Positions 21,195-32,478 are shown, counted from the stretch's first letter. The stretch: DNA of 64,000 nt from Ramazzottius varieornatus (GCA_001949185.1 BDGG01000001.1:7128685-7192684); one strand, 5' to 3'. Notes: generated from the sequence alone by a model not told the origin. Program-made: numbers and translations.

Positions 21195-22797
21195 ATGCCG
21201 GCAAGAAACAGCGAGATGCACGAGGAGCAGCGATCACAAGCGACCTCTGATGTTAACACCACCACTCAAGAAACCGTCCGTGATAGCCATCGCGGAGATG
21301 TCTTCATCGCCAAGCTGGAAAGCTCCAACTTAAAGACTGTCATTCGAATCTTAAAGTCCATTTCGTCCAAGAAGGTAGAAGTCCGAAAGCTCTTTTCTAC
21401 AGTACTTGTTTTTCCGTTTTCCCTTAGTGCGCGATCTCATCCGGGCATGGTCCCTGCTTTGCAGATTGCACACTTTCACGCTGTCGAGAGTGGAATCAAG
21501 TTCATCATACAAGAGCCTGGACGGTTTCAGATGACCGCTTACTTGGCAAAGGAGCTGTTCGTCCAATATGACTGTCGGAAGGGTGAAGTGAGATTCAAAG
21601 TCAGCTTGGAAAATGTGTTGGTAAGTTCGAAACCAAACTGCCCTAGACGTCATAAGAGTGCACCGCTTTATGCTGGCTTTCGCCTACCAACTTGCCTCAC
21701 CGCGATGATGTCTTGCGCCGCTTCGAATACCGTGCTTATGCTGTTTGCAGAATTCCCTTCAAATGTTTGTTGGTATTCACGGACAAGCCACCACGGCGCT
21801 CTTCACTTACAAGGGTGAAGGGCACGCATTAAAGATACAGATCGAGGAGTCGGGCTTTCACACGGACTGTGAGATCAAGACTATCAACGTGGACGAGCTC
21901 GTGGAAGTTGACTTCCGGCACGAAGACCGTTTGTGTCGAGTGATCTGCAAGGTGCCCCAGTACTCCGTTATTCACGTTTTATTCGCGTACTTTCCTTGAT
22001 AAAATTTTCTTCTCTAGTCTGATTGCATGAGGGACGCGTTCCAGAGTATCCTCTTCTGGCCGTCGACCGCAGTCACCATTAAAATGTCCAACAGAGCACC
22101 GTACTTCACTCTGGAAACCGTTTCCGACCAGGGCACTTCCGCCGCCACAATAAGCAAAGGTATTGTACCTAGAATAACGTTAATTTAATGAAGAAGGAAC
22201 AGACTTGAATCGCACGTCGAAAGGAAGTGGGATGTGGGCAGATGAACTGAAATTGTTTTGTCACATGGCGCATGTTTTCGTTGCTTTGGGCTGCAGGTGT
22301 GCGCCACTTGGGAAAACGGTCTGGTTCGAATCATTTGCCCACGTCCCAAGTGATACTTCACTTCCGGTTTACACTCTGATCGCGTTTGCGTTGCAGATTC
22401 AGACTACATCGAAAATTTTGAGTGTCCGAATGATATCAGGTTCGGGTACGTTACTTTTGATATCAGCGTCGTGATATTATTATGGTGTCGGACATGGGTG
22501 AGCATGCTGAATAACTCTTGTGGCTGTGGGTTGTTCGTAGTTACCGTCAATTGATGATCAAGCAAGCCCAGAAGGCCCTCGCGATCTCCGAGAAGACGTC
22601 TATACGTATTGATGGTCGCGGAGTACTTCTGATGCAGTTCATGATCCGGACGGAAGAAGAAGTTACTACTTTCATTGAATTTGGGGTACGCTGACAGTCA
22701 ATCGCTTGACAATTTACTTCAAGCCTTAACTGTAAGCTTTACTGGGCCGTTTAATTTGCAGTGTGTACCGCATATCGATGTGGACGAGCACGAGTGA
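21195..22797 (+). CDS. RAD1: RAD1 checkpoint clamp subunit (9-1-1 complex)
   Basis: Rad1 subunit of the RAD9-RAD1-HUS1 sliding clamp that is loaded at damaged DNA and activates the ATR checkpoint. Seven exons: 21195-21374, 21465-21620, 21751-21951, 22018-22159, 22397-22445, 22541-22685 and 22762-22797. They total 909 bases in frame, 302 residues (human 282). Landmarks are GIKFIIQEPGRFQMTAYLAK (PCNA-like N-terminal fold), FVGIHGQ, HALKIQIEESG and the C-terminal ISIRTD-like block TSIRIDGRGVLLMQFMIR, ending in an acidic PHIDVDEHE tail. The poorly conserved first 30 residues (MPARNSEMHEEQR onward) may include an upstream extension; the first ATG after the in-frame leader is used. Intron 4 holds a GGCGCA hairpin. 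A damaged partial copy lies 1.4 kb downstream. Confidence 0.92.
22225..22352. repeat. Palindromic GGCGCA hairpin, near full length
   Basis: CACATGGCGCATG and GTGTGCGCCACTTGGG are the inner arms; outer arms are GTGGGCAGATGAACTG and TTTGCCCACGTCCCA. Lies in RAD1 intron 4. The broken RAD1 copy lacks this stretch. Confidence 0.75.
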
Positions 22798-23054
22798 AAT
22801 CTTTCGAGGGATGAAAGAGTTGTTGCACATATTGCATTTTCCTTGTATTCTGGTGTCGAACCCTGGACGACTGTGATACTTCTATAGTTGATTCTGTAAG
22901 CCAAAATTCCAGTATCTTTCTCGAGCTTTTTTGACCACGTATATCATATCGAAACAAAGGCAGCTTTCTGCCACTTATAATTGAATCGTGTTGCGGCATT
23001 AGATGTAATTTTCAACTTGTACCGTAGTTCCGCGGAGAACGAATATTACTACTA

Positions 23055-23060
23055 AATAAA
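23055..23060 (+). promoter_or_regulatory. Candidate RAD1 poly(A) signal
   Basis: AATAAA 258 bases after the RAD1 stop on the coding strand. Sequence match only. Confidence 0.3.
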
Positions 23061-23746
23061 CTAATGATCTCACCCGATGAGGTTGTTCTCGTAGGTATAA
23101 CACGGTCGCTTTCAGCTTCCGCGGTACCTCGGGCCGTAAAAGACCACTCTATGAATTATGGAGGATGACTTGTCAAGCTTAAATATACGAGCCACGCTAT
23201 GGCCCACCAGCAGCAGTTATCGCGGCCAGTTTGGTAGGTCAAAAGCGGCAGCTGAGTGAATTAACCAGAATGACGACCTACCGCGTTCGCGTGGCCAAAG
23301 TGTCTACTACTGCGCGTGTTCGAAGGAATGACTCGTATCCCACTGTGGCGTGGCGCTTGCCGACGTAGATTTATTTATTTATGGTTGATTTTTCATCTTA
23401 CAGGCTTCCATGCAGCTCAGGTGTAGAAAAGTCTGGTCTTTTATAGCGAGATCTTCCAGTGGGATCTGCGTTCTTGTAGTCTTGGTGCTGCTAGTGAGCT
23501 TTGCGATTGGAAACCTCGTGGGAGTTCGTCAGAAGTTATAGTGATGACGCGAAGGGTTCGCACCAGCTGCAATTTCTCAAGTAGCAGGATGAGCGGATGT
23601 CGGTTCTCACGTACCAACAGGCCGAAATTTTCCCAAAACAGTGAGTCAGACTCGGAAGTCCGCAGAAGTGGGATCGGATGAGTGGATCTGGAACTATCAG
23701 GCAAAACGCAGTACGACTTGATCCATAGAAATAGCTTCAAGTCGAC

Positions 23747-24003
23747 TTACGCTCCATGTATTTGACATTTATGTCACGGTGCGGGAAGATTCCCAGATCC
23801 TCAGCGGGCACAGTAGCGGGCACAGTAGCGGCCGCCGGGACAAGCGGTGGAGCAGCTTGAACGGCTGGAGCTGCCAGGTTGACGACGTTCTCGACGATTT
23901 CATTAAAGGTGTTTTCTGCGACAGGTGGGGGCTGTTGTCCTTCGGGGTATCCCTCCGGAATCCCGACGTAAAACTCCAAGAGAGAGTCCGTGGAGTAGGC
24001 CAT
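23747..24003 (-). CDS. Hypothetical proline/alanine-rich first exon
   Basis: ATG at 24003 opens an 86-codon reading frame starting MAYSTDSLLEFYVGIPEG, rich in Ala, Pro and Val (APAVQAAPPLVPAAATVPA, with a 12-base tandem repeat). It runs into a good donor (GAGC followed by GTAAGT) at 23747. A second open stretch downstream on the same strand (about 23725-23441) could be a later exon, but the phase does not join cleanly. No family recognised. It lies between RAD1 and its broken copy, so it may have come with the duplication or be spurious. Confidence 0.3.
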
Positions 24004-24184
24004 TTCTGACGCTAAGACGATTCTGGATAGATGTGCCTACAATGTGAGAAAGTCTCAGGAGCACGACGGACTCTGCCGAGACACTTCGACAGGTTCTCAA
24101 AAGATTCCCGAGAACATCGGTGTAGCAGTATGACATCACATTACATAACTGACATTACAATATTTCCGTTAGTGGCGCTAACTC

Positions 24185-24875
24185 TTCCAACCTTATGCCG
24201 CTGTTCTCAGAATTCTCTTCACATGTTTGTCGGCATTCACGGACAAGCCACCAGGGTTCTTTTACATACAAGGGTGAAGGACACGCGTTGAAGATTCAAA
24301 TCGAGGAGTCGGGATTCCACACGGACTTTGAGATCAAGACCATCAACGTGGACGAGCTCGTGGAAGTTGACTTCCGGCACGGAGAGCGCTTTTGTCGCGT
24401 GATTTGCAAGGTACCTCAGTACTCTGTTATTCTCCTTAATTCGCGTATTTTGCTTATGTGTTGTTCATTTTCTAGTCTGATTGCGTCAAGGACACGTGCG
24501 GCCTTACAGAGTGTCCTCGTCTGGCTGTCGACTGCAATCACCATTAAAATGTTATGTTTAAACGGTATCAGGCTCAGGTACGTTACTTTTGATAACAACG
24601 CCGTGAAAAATCATTGTGATGCCGGAAGTGGGTGGGGATGTTGAATAACTGAAATGGATTCCTCGTAGTTATCGACAGTCGATGTTCCGCATTGATGGTC
24701 GAGGAGTGCTCGTAAAACAGTTCATGAAACGGACCCAAGAAAAAGTCCCTACGTTTATTGAATTCGCAGTACGTTGAGAGTTACCTGACAATTTTACTTC
24801 GTATCTTAACTGTGAATTGTACTGGCCGGTTTTTTGTAGTTTACACCACATGTCAACGTGGACGATCACGAGTAT
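24185..24875 (+). pseudogene. Partial broken copy of RAD1, introns retained
   Basis: Matches RAD1 exon 3 (FVGIHGQAT..., then IEESGFHTDFEIKTINVDEL), part of exon 4, a deleted exon 6 (FRIDGRGVLVKQFMKRTQEK region) and exon 7. The intervening intron sequence is also recognisable, so it arose by DNA duplication rather than retroposition. It is broken by a one-base deletion in exon 3 (near 24260), a large deletion joining exon 4 to the exon 5 end, and an internal deletion in exon 6. The terminal stop is also lost. Exons 1-2 are missing. Confidence 0.88.
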
Positions 24876-25329
24876 AGTCGTTCGATAGATTAAGGAGTTT
24901 CCTGTACTTTGCGGTATTGTAGTTATCGGTGTTCAGACCTGTTGGAAAACCACCCTGCATTGCCATAAGGGCCACATGTCGGTACTTCGGATCTTGTTGT
25001 TACTGCAGGGAAGTTCCGGAGCATTCTTGCGCTGGCCGTTCTCACCATGGACCGTCTAACGGTCCAGTTGGGCAAAGATACCGGGCGGCCAGTCCAAATT
25101 TTCACAAATCTTGTAATCCAATTCCTGTTGTGCCTGCTAACGAGGATAAGCGGGCGGCGGATAAGTGCATAAGTAAATATGCTCTCAAAATCTTTTAGTA
25201 TACACTTTTGAGGGGTATCAAAACAATAGGTACTGTTTTGAACTATAGTATAGGCCATAAAAGTACCCTACTGTTTTGAACCATACTGTTGTATCGATCA
25301 AAACTGAAGCATTCCAGTTTTGATCTATA

Positions 25330-25646
25330 CGAGGTAAAGGTTGTAAACTTAGCCACCCCATACTGGGTTTGTAAAGTTAGCACGGCTGAGGCGCCTATTG
25401 CTTGATTGACTATTTGATTGTCAGTCTTGGCTGTTTAACATGAGATTTGAACGTTCTTTTAATTGCGGATCTCTTGGATTCTCTGACTTCTCGTGTTGAC
25501 TGTGCCTATTACCATTCGACAGCTCATTATTTTATCTTTCGATCTATCCTTAAAAGTTTGGGATTGAGTAGTAGAGAACAGGTGAACTTAGACGGCTAAC
25601 TTTACAAACCCGGTATGGGGCGGCTAACTTTACAACCTTTCCCTCG
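25330..25646. mobile_element. 317-base MITE with about 53-base inverted ends and TA target duplication
   Basis: The left end CGAGGTAAAGGTTGTAAAC and right end TTTACAACCTTTCCCTCG are inverted copies. The arms run about 53 bases with about four mismatches, to GTTTGTAAAGTTAGC. TA flanks both ends (25328-25329 and 25647-25648), as expected for a Tc1/mariner-type non-autonomous element. No transposase inside. TACTGTTTTGAAC repeats just to the left (25231 and 25271 regions) suggest it landed in older repeat sequence. Confidence 0.88.
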
Positions 25647-25790
25647 TACTGTGACATTAGTCAAAAATGTACCATACTATTTTGCGTGGTACTTCTACTC
25701 CCGCCCATACTCCACAATCATGGGTGTCTGGTAGTGGTAGGCCTTTCCTCCCTGTACTAATTACTGGTAAACATTTGATCGAAGAGAGGA

Positions 25791-26168
25791 ATGACTCGCT
25801 ACAAAAAAGGGATTAGCCGAGGGAAGTCAGAAATACTCACTTCCCAACGACCACTCTTGTCCTACTGGGGCTCGCGGGACAAAAAATCATATTCCCGGCT
25901 GAGAAGCGCATTCAATAAAGTGCAACGGCAGTTCTTCCGAAATATGGACAACGTTTTGATGTACTTTGGTGATGGTAATCTCGGTGAATGCATTCCCAAG
26001 AAAGATAAACCTGCCAGAAAATTAACTTTTGTCTTGGTTTACGAATCTGCTGTCTTCCGTAATTTGAGGGTCACTGGGACTATTCACCCAAATTTTGTAT
26101 GGACTCAAGGGATGATTATTCATTTCATCAAAAATATCGAGAAATTTCTGGACCTCCATACGTTGTGA
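25791..26168 (+). other. Unassigned 125-codon open reading frame
   Basis: Basic, aromatic-rich translation (for example RSAFNKVQRQFFRNMDNVL) with no recognised domain. Flanked by MITE and pseudogene sequence, so it may be the remnant of a transposon protein or chance. No splice or promoter support. Confidence 0.15.
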
Positions 26169-27504
26169 GAAACCATTTTCGTTTCAACTGATGTGATTAA
26201 TTCCGGATAAGTATGCCGGTTTCCACCTCTGCAATTTATTTTTGTCATGTTCTTGACCGAAGCTTCAGATCGGTCGGCTTTTCAATACATTCTTGGTTTG
26301 GGTTCTACCTATCGAAATACTTTTCTTGCCACCAGTTTTGGCTGCGCGATGCACGAAGACAGAACGTTTTTCAAAATACAAAGGGGGTTCAATAAGTTTT
26401 AAAGCTGTGTTCACCAGAAATTCTGTAGTCGTTCGATCTTTGCAGCTTTTTCGTTTGGCTATAGAGTAACTTCTGGGCAACACGGCACAATTCGAGTCTA
26501 GGCTGGGAAGTCATTCGTTGAAAAAATTTTGTAAAGTGAATAAAGAGAGGTTTTTTTAGGGTTTTTACGTTCTAGACGAAGTTATGTAGTTTCTTGCCCA
26601 CTGTACGTTTGAGTTCGACTTCAGCTCTGGATGAAAGAGGGATGTCCAGCGACTAGTTTAACCAGAGGGAAGTCAAGCCTGACTGCTGCCAAGACTCGAG
26701 AAAAATTTCAATTGTGCGCCAAGCGAAAGTGCGCCAGTGAAACGGGGAAATTCCACCCGGTGCGCTGCCGGATCACCAGCTGGATTTTGCGAACTTTTCT
26801 GTTTCCTCCACCGTGTATCCCTTACTGATAAAAGTAAGCTTTCCATCTGTATTCCCGTCATACTCTAGTTGCTTTTTGTCGAAGCGCTAAAAAATCATCT
26901 ATCGCAAATATTCGAAAAAAATGCTCTTCCACGATCGGCGCGGATAACGCGAGAATAACATTACGAAACGCGCGAGTTTACGAGGAAAATCGAAAAACGA
27001 TTTTTTGCATCTTTTGAAAAAATTATTTCTCCTCCTGCTCGAGTACCAGGTACCTCATCTTTTGAGGATAGTGATTAGAAGAGATGTTCTATCTTTTAAA
27101 AGGGTACAATTTCAGGTGGATTGTACCTTGAAACATTGAACCCCCTATGTAAAAAGAAGGGAAGTTTTCTGTCATCGCCTTTTCTCGGTGAAATTTTCTT
27201 CCCGGTCGGAGTACTATAATGGAGTGAAACCAACGTGACCGAAACAGCGAAGACACATCGTAGTATCAGACAGGGCTAGTCCTGTTTCAAAAACAATTAC
27301 ACGGAATTTGTCTTAGACGGAAATTTTTTGTGAAAATTGCGAATGGCCATCCGGTATGTTTGAGTCGGAAGTGAATGCCAAAAGATTTTCTATGTAGTGC
27401 CAAAGTCCATTAGCTATGCTTAAGCCCTGCTTAATAATGCACTGTGGTAATTCTATCAATAAAAACAACGTGCGATTGAGGAGATGAGAGCCAGAGCCAG
27501 GAGA
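26169..27504. other. No gene recognised
   Basis: AT-richer sequence with stops in all frames, between an unassigned open frame and the M13 pseudogene. No repeat arms or domains could be identified by eye. Confidence 0.4.
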
Positions 27505-29527
27505 TGAGAGCCAAGATCGAGCTACTGGAGAAAGAAATCGGCGGTTGGCCTATCTTGAACAAAAACTGGGATGGTTGGATGTGTTAACCGCCCTGCTGCA
27601 AACCCATATGCACGGAGACGACGTCCTGTTTGGCACAGATGTTGGTCGAAACCTGGAGATCCCATCAGAAAGCTCGCTGTACATCGGCGAACCCGAGACG
27701 ATGGTCGACCATCAAAGACAGCCTTCAGGGCGATGCCGGCAAACCAGCGTGACTTCATTTCTTCTTGGAGACGCCCATGACACACGTAATGTCAGCGAAG
27801 TGTCTGACGAACAGATGGACATTATCGACTACAGCCGCTATCTTACTTTGTGACAAATGGGTGCACTGAAACAGCGGGATATGGCCACTTGCAAGAACAA
27901 GACAACACTGTGTGCGAACCAGAAGCACACCTTCATATGGTTAGCTTTCGTCAGAAACCTGACAGACTGTATTCGAGCCCTCTTTGCTGAAGTTGACATG
28001 GGCAATGTAATCCAGGACAACTCCACCGCGATAATTCGTTCGACTGCGTTCTTCACCGGTTGGAGAAGCAGTTGAAGGAGCTCGAAGAAATGGGTGGTGA
28101 GGGAAAGCGCCACCTAGCGAACTACATCGGATGGCGGGTGATCACCAGCCACATCAAACATTTCTCGCAGGACTACAGGGATGCTTTCGAGGAGTATCAG
28201 CAACGATTACAGGGACGGAAGACCAAGAAGCAAAAGACGGCGGCTGAACGGTGTGCGGAAGATCTCAGGTGGCTATGCCTTTGGCGATTGGGGCCATGTA
28301 TGTCCGAGATTTCATTCCAGCGGACTTAAAACCAGAAGCTTCCATGATGCGCCGACATCAATCATGGTGTCCATAACTTAGTACTGGAAGTGGCAAGCTG
28401 GATAGACATCATGACATTAAACACAGCTTTGGACAAGCTCTGTGGAATGCTCAACTTCGTAAATTATTCGTAAGGGTTGACCCAGAATATTAGTACGGTA
28501 AATGAACCTGGCAGCATTTCTTCAACAACCATTTAACGACTCCCAAGTACCCCAGTATATCACTTATAGTGCCTTTGCATATGGATTTTTCCTCGGCCTT
28601 GAAGTAACCCACGGCTTCGACGATGAGGGTTCGTCGTTCGATATGCAAGGCCTGATGCGCACATGGTGGTCGAACACAGCCAAGGAGCGGTACGATGAAA
28701 AGAAGGAAGGCTTTGTACTATAGAGCAGTACGGCAATTACTCAGTGGTACCTGGGAAGGTCAACGGTCAGCTCACTCTTGGTGAGAATATCGCGGACAAC
28801 AGAGGCCTGAAAGCTGTATGCCGAGGGTGCTTTAACCATTTCCAGGCGCGAGTGCAAGGCGATCCGGAGCCTTTACTATTGGGCATGACCAACATCAATG
28901 CCGAGCAGTTCTTCCTTTTCGCCGGCCAAGTGTGGTCCCTGTTTGGACGAGCCTCGGATCCATTATACTGACCATATAACATTTGGGATCAGTCCTGGTA
29001 TGCTACAGAGCATTTTGGGTGCATTTTGGGTTCAGTAAAGGCTCATGTTTGTGAGATATATATTTATGGGACATGAATACCACATAACGGTTCATGTATG
29101 GTTCACGTATGTGATATCATGTCCCATGAACATATATGTCACATATATGGACCTTTACTGAACCCAAAATGCACCCAAAATGCTCTGTAGTGAAACCAGG
29201 ACTGATCCCAAATGTTATATGGTTAGTATAATGGATCGGTGGCTCGTCCGGACAGGAGGTGTTCCGCCCACCGTCCCGAATCCTCAAGACGTCACGCACT
29301 TTCAGCAACCTATTGCATGTTGAGCGGTGGGCGGTGGCTAATCGGCCCAACCCTGCCCCCGTCCCGAATCCTCAAGGCTTAATCTCCTGACTGACGAACA
29401 CAGTCCCTCCGAGTTTCGCGTGATGGGTTCTTGTCCAACATGGATGGGGTTCGCCAAAGCCTACACAAACGCTCAGTGGGCATTGGGCAGCAGGGTGAAT
29501 CCCATGCACAAATATTCCATCTGGTAG
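27505..29527 (+). pseudogene. M13 (neprilysin/ECE-like) metallopeptidase pseudogene
   Basis: Zinc-dependent type II ectopeptidase family. Family landmarks occur in order but in shifting frames: ELLEKEIGGWPIL (27515 region), LLQTHMHGDDVLFGTDVG, HLANYIGWRVI, AIGAMYVRDFIPADLKPEAS (28290), EVTHGFDDEGSSFDMQG (28600), GENIADNRGLKA (28785), EQFFLFAGQVWS (28910) and finally RPESSRLNLLTDEHSPSEFR with a terminal IW and stop (29360-29527). Disabling changes: several frameshifts and stops, loss of the first histidine of HExxH (the sequence reads GLEVTH), and a palindromic insertion between the VWS and RPESS blocks. The 5' part, including the membrane anchor, is absent. No obvious introns inside, so retroposed origin is possible. 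Confidence 0.88.
28937..29254. mobile_element. About 318-base near-perfect palindrome (foldback MITE) in the M13 pseudogene
   Basis: The left arm runs from CCTGTTTGGACGAGCC through ACATTTGGGATCAGTCCTGG and GAGCATTTTGGGTGCATTT. It is mirrored by the right arm, from AAATGCACCCAAAATGCTC to GGCTCGTCCGGACAGG. Arms exceed 100 bases with few mismatches and surround an AT-rich centre (ATATATATTTATGG). Followed by two direct copies of CCGTCCCGAATCCTCAAG (29272 and 29359 regions), which may record the insertion or a repair event. Confidence 0.85.
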
Positions 29528-30423
29528 ACTATTCTTCATGTTTTCAGTTCCCTTTGTTCTGCGAAACTCTTTGTAGGAACTCTGTTCGCACTTTCGTTCG
29601 GTTCTCATGTCTCTTTCTGCGATGGACCGAAGTCACTCTAGCAGAGGTAGAGCACTTGGGTAGGGCTTTGGAGGGTGAGAGCAGAATGACAGCAGTATCA
29701 TCTTACGTAGACAAGCTACATATCAGCATAGTGAAACAAAACAATGAGGCAAAGGAAAGGGTTTCAGTGTTGAGAATTTTTTCCCTCATTGTTTTAGTTT
29801 CAGTATGACAAGAGGAATCGCAATAGAATGGAGGATAACTAAGTTGGGTCAAGGCCGAAGCACAATTTCACCCACGTAGATACAAATGGTAGCTTGCACA
29901 CTCCATTTTTATCTTGCAGCTTCTTTGATCTGCTTACCACTCACTAACAGCCTCATGCATCTAGGTTAACATACACGGTTTAATTCTGTGATGAAACGCG
30001 TTTGCGTACAGTGCGTTGAAATTTTCTGAACGACGGGTGTGTTCCCATATTATTCGCAGTGAAGGACTCGAGTTGTGTGCGACCTCTAATTGACAGTTTC
30101 TCGATAGTAGGTATATATAACAGGGTTATCCTACGATATTTTTCCAGACGATGGCACCTCAAGAACAGCTATCGTACACTTCAGGCCGGAATGGCTGTTA
30201 TTCTCCAACCGTGTGTGGACTCAGAGAACTGTCAGATGGTCTTTTGCTGGAGGTAATTCAGCACGGGTCCTTTCATTCCAATTGTCGGATGCGCAGGTAA
30301 GTACCACTCAGCCACTCCAGTATTGGTGTACACCTTCTCGAAGTACTGCTGAGAAAGTAATATCCTGGCCACATCGACCTCCAGATTGAGCGATGCTGCT
30401 GCGCAGCTTGTGTGACTATTGTA
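29528..30423. other. No gene recognised
   Basis: Short open stretches only, on both strands; nothing recognisable between the M13 pseudogene and the first 738-base element. Confidence 0.4.
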
Positions 30424-31161
30424 CACCCCGATGGGGCCAACTTGCTACCACTTGAAACGACGCACGTCAAAATTCGGTTTGCGTCATTTTCATCTATTCT
30501 CTCGCTCTTCATATACAAATTTTCAAAGTCTTTCGACTGAAATATAGCAAACTTACATAGATGGAGAAATAGTTCGGAAAAGTCGATCAGTATGACATCC
30601 GGTGGGGAAGACCTCTGTTCCCAATTGAAACGTCGTCTTTAAAATTCTGCGTTCGAGTATCAAGCCCTAATTTGATCTCAACGTACGTGGAACTATCCAA
30701 GTTGCCATGAAAAGTCAGAAAGCATCGCAGAAATGCCAAGCTAACTTGGCAAATGGATTAAAACTGTCAAATTCGACCATCTTGCCGGGGAACCCGCTCC
30801 TACGGCAAAAACCATATCTCTTGTCCCGAGCAGCAGATCCATGCTGTTCACTCCTTTACCTGTAGCCTGGTCCCTGTTATAATTAGGTTCAGCAGAGATA
30901 CCGCAAAACCTCACGCAGAACTGAAAAACAAATTTGGAAAAACGGTCTCAAGAAATGGGAAAGTTGTTGCATGTTTCTCTTTGCTCGCCCATTAGTCTCT
31001 TGTCGATCTTGACTTTATGCGAACTGGCTTCTGGCCGGTAATCTTCTCCTAAGTATCAAAAAAGTTGGTGAATCATGCAAAATTAGCTTCAAGATTCGAC
31101 GGTAACCCAGTCGCGAGCGCCTTGATTTTTTCGGTGGTAGCAAGTTGGCCCGAACGGGCTG
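30424..31161 (+). mobile_element. 738-base DNA element, copy A
   Basis: Inverted ends CACCCCGATGGGGCCAACTT and AAGTTGGCCCGAACGGGCTG, with GCTACCAC/GTGGTAGC just inside, flanked by TA (30422-30423 and 31162-31163). The interior matches copy B in reverse orientation, for example TATGACATCCGGTGGGGAAG and the block around CAAATTCGACCATCTTGCC. No protein-coding potential, so a non-autonomous Tc1/mariner-like element. Confidence 0.85.
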
Positions 31162-31224
31162 TATTAGCTTGATCAAGCAGCTCGGTATTGCTGTATTCTG
31201 ACCCTAATTCGTATCTGTTTACAG

Positions 31225-32326
31225 GGTATCGGTCCGTTTTAACGAAACCGTCCGTTTATCGCTGAAGGATATTGCTTTTGCCATGAAGGATATTTGCCTC
31301 GTGTCAGGCGAGATGTACGAGCAATATTTGAAATCATTCGATCGACCAGGTGGCGACCAGATCAACAGTCTGCTAGTTTACGGTATTCCATACGGCCAGT
31401 CACGACAATGGGTCTTTCCGCTGCATTGAACACTGATGTTCTCTCAAATGAATATACATTTTAGGGAGCAGCAAAAGAGAGCGGTACCGCAGCCGAGGAT
31501 ATTTGGGTTCTCTGGCAGATGGAATTGGGTCGCGCTTCCCTAGAGTGGTCATTTGGGCGAACATGTGGATGGATGCGATATCAGTCGCCCACGAAGTTCG
31601 CCAGATGCCGCCACCAACCCGTATCGTACTTTATCGGATTCGTATAGCCAACATCGATTGGTCCTGCAAACCTCATGTCGTTCCCTGTCCGAGCCGCAAA
31701 ATTCCCTTCGTTTTGAATGTCAACGGTCCGGAAACTCTCCAGTACACGATACCTCCATTGGAAGGGACTGATTACTTTTCCGCTAAAAAGTCGGCCCATA
31801 GTCCGTATGAGGCGTCAGAGCTCGGCAAGGTAACGTACGACCGAAAAGTACAGTGATAATTTAGGACAATTTTTCGGTTCGCTGATGCAAGATTAACGAA
31901 GCGGAAGTTGGATAATCAGAGACCGGATCACCGTACTTTACGGAGTGGCAAATTCGTACAAATAACTACTTCATGCAAGTTCTTGCAGGAACTGATTCGC
32001 TTAGGACACAAGTACGCCAAACCATTTACACAAGACGAGCTGGAAGATCTAAGCACTTCTATGGATTTCTTCTTAAAAGACATGAAACTCAATGGTCAGC
32101 GACCACTTCCTGTCGTAATAGTCTTACGTGATTTGATATCAAAGTAAGTGAAGCTGCACCTGGCGTTCGCAAGGGTAAGCTGCTGTATTGTGCCTAAGAA
32201 CGAATTGATTTTAGATATGAGCCACATCTCGCGATATTCCAGGAAGCCAACCTACCGCACAAAGTCCAGGACTTGCAACTTTTGCAATCCTTGACTTTAC
32301 GCATCCTTGAGTCGTTGCTTTTCTAG
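31225..32326 (+). pseudogene. Possible nuclear-receptor ligand-binding-domain fragment
   Basis: Three exon-like blocks. 31225 onward follows a TTTACAG acceptor and contains DRPGGDQINSLLVYGI, resembling the helix 3-5 signature where a DQ..LL motif is typical. 31908-32143 contains KPFTQDELEDLSTSMDFF (helix 9-like) and ends in a GTAAGT donor. 32215-32326 joins in frame and reads NLPHKVQDLQLLQSLTLRIL, resembling helix 10/11 of Rev-erb/E75-type receptors. The DNA-binding domain and intervening exons are absent and the first block ends in a stop, so a relic is more likely than a gene. The match is judged by eye and is weak. An unassigned open stretch (31503-31856) overlaps. Confidence 0.4.
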
Positions 32327-32478
32327 GTTAAAATCTGCTGATACGAGTAACCTGACGATCCGTCATTTCGCAGTATGGAGAAGACAAGAAACTTAAGGGA
32401 ATAGAGTGCAGTGTGCAGGAATTAAAGCTCGTAATTTGCAAACTACAGCATTATTGAAGCATAATACTAACATATATA

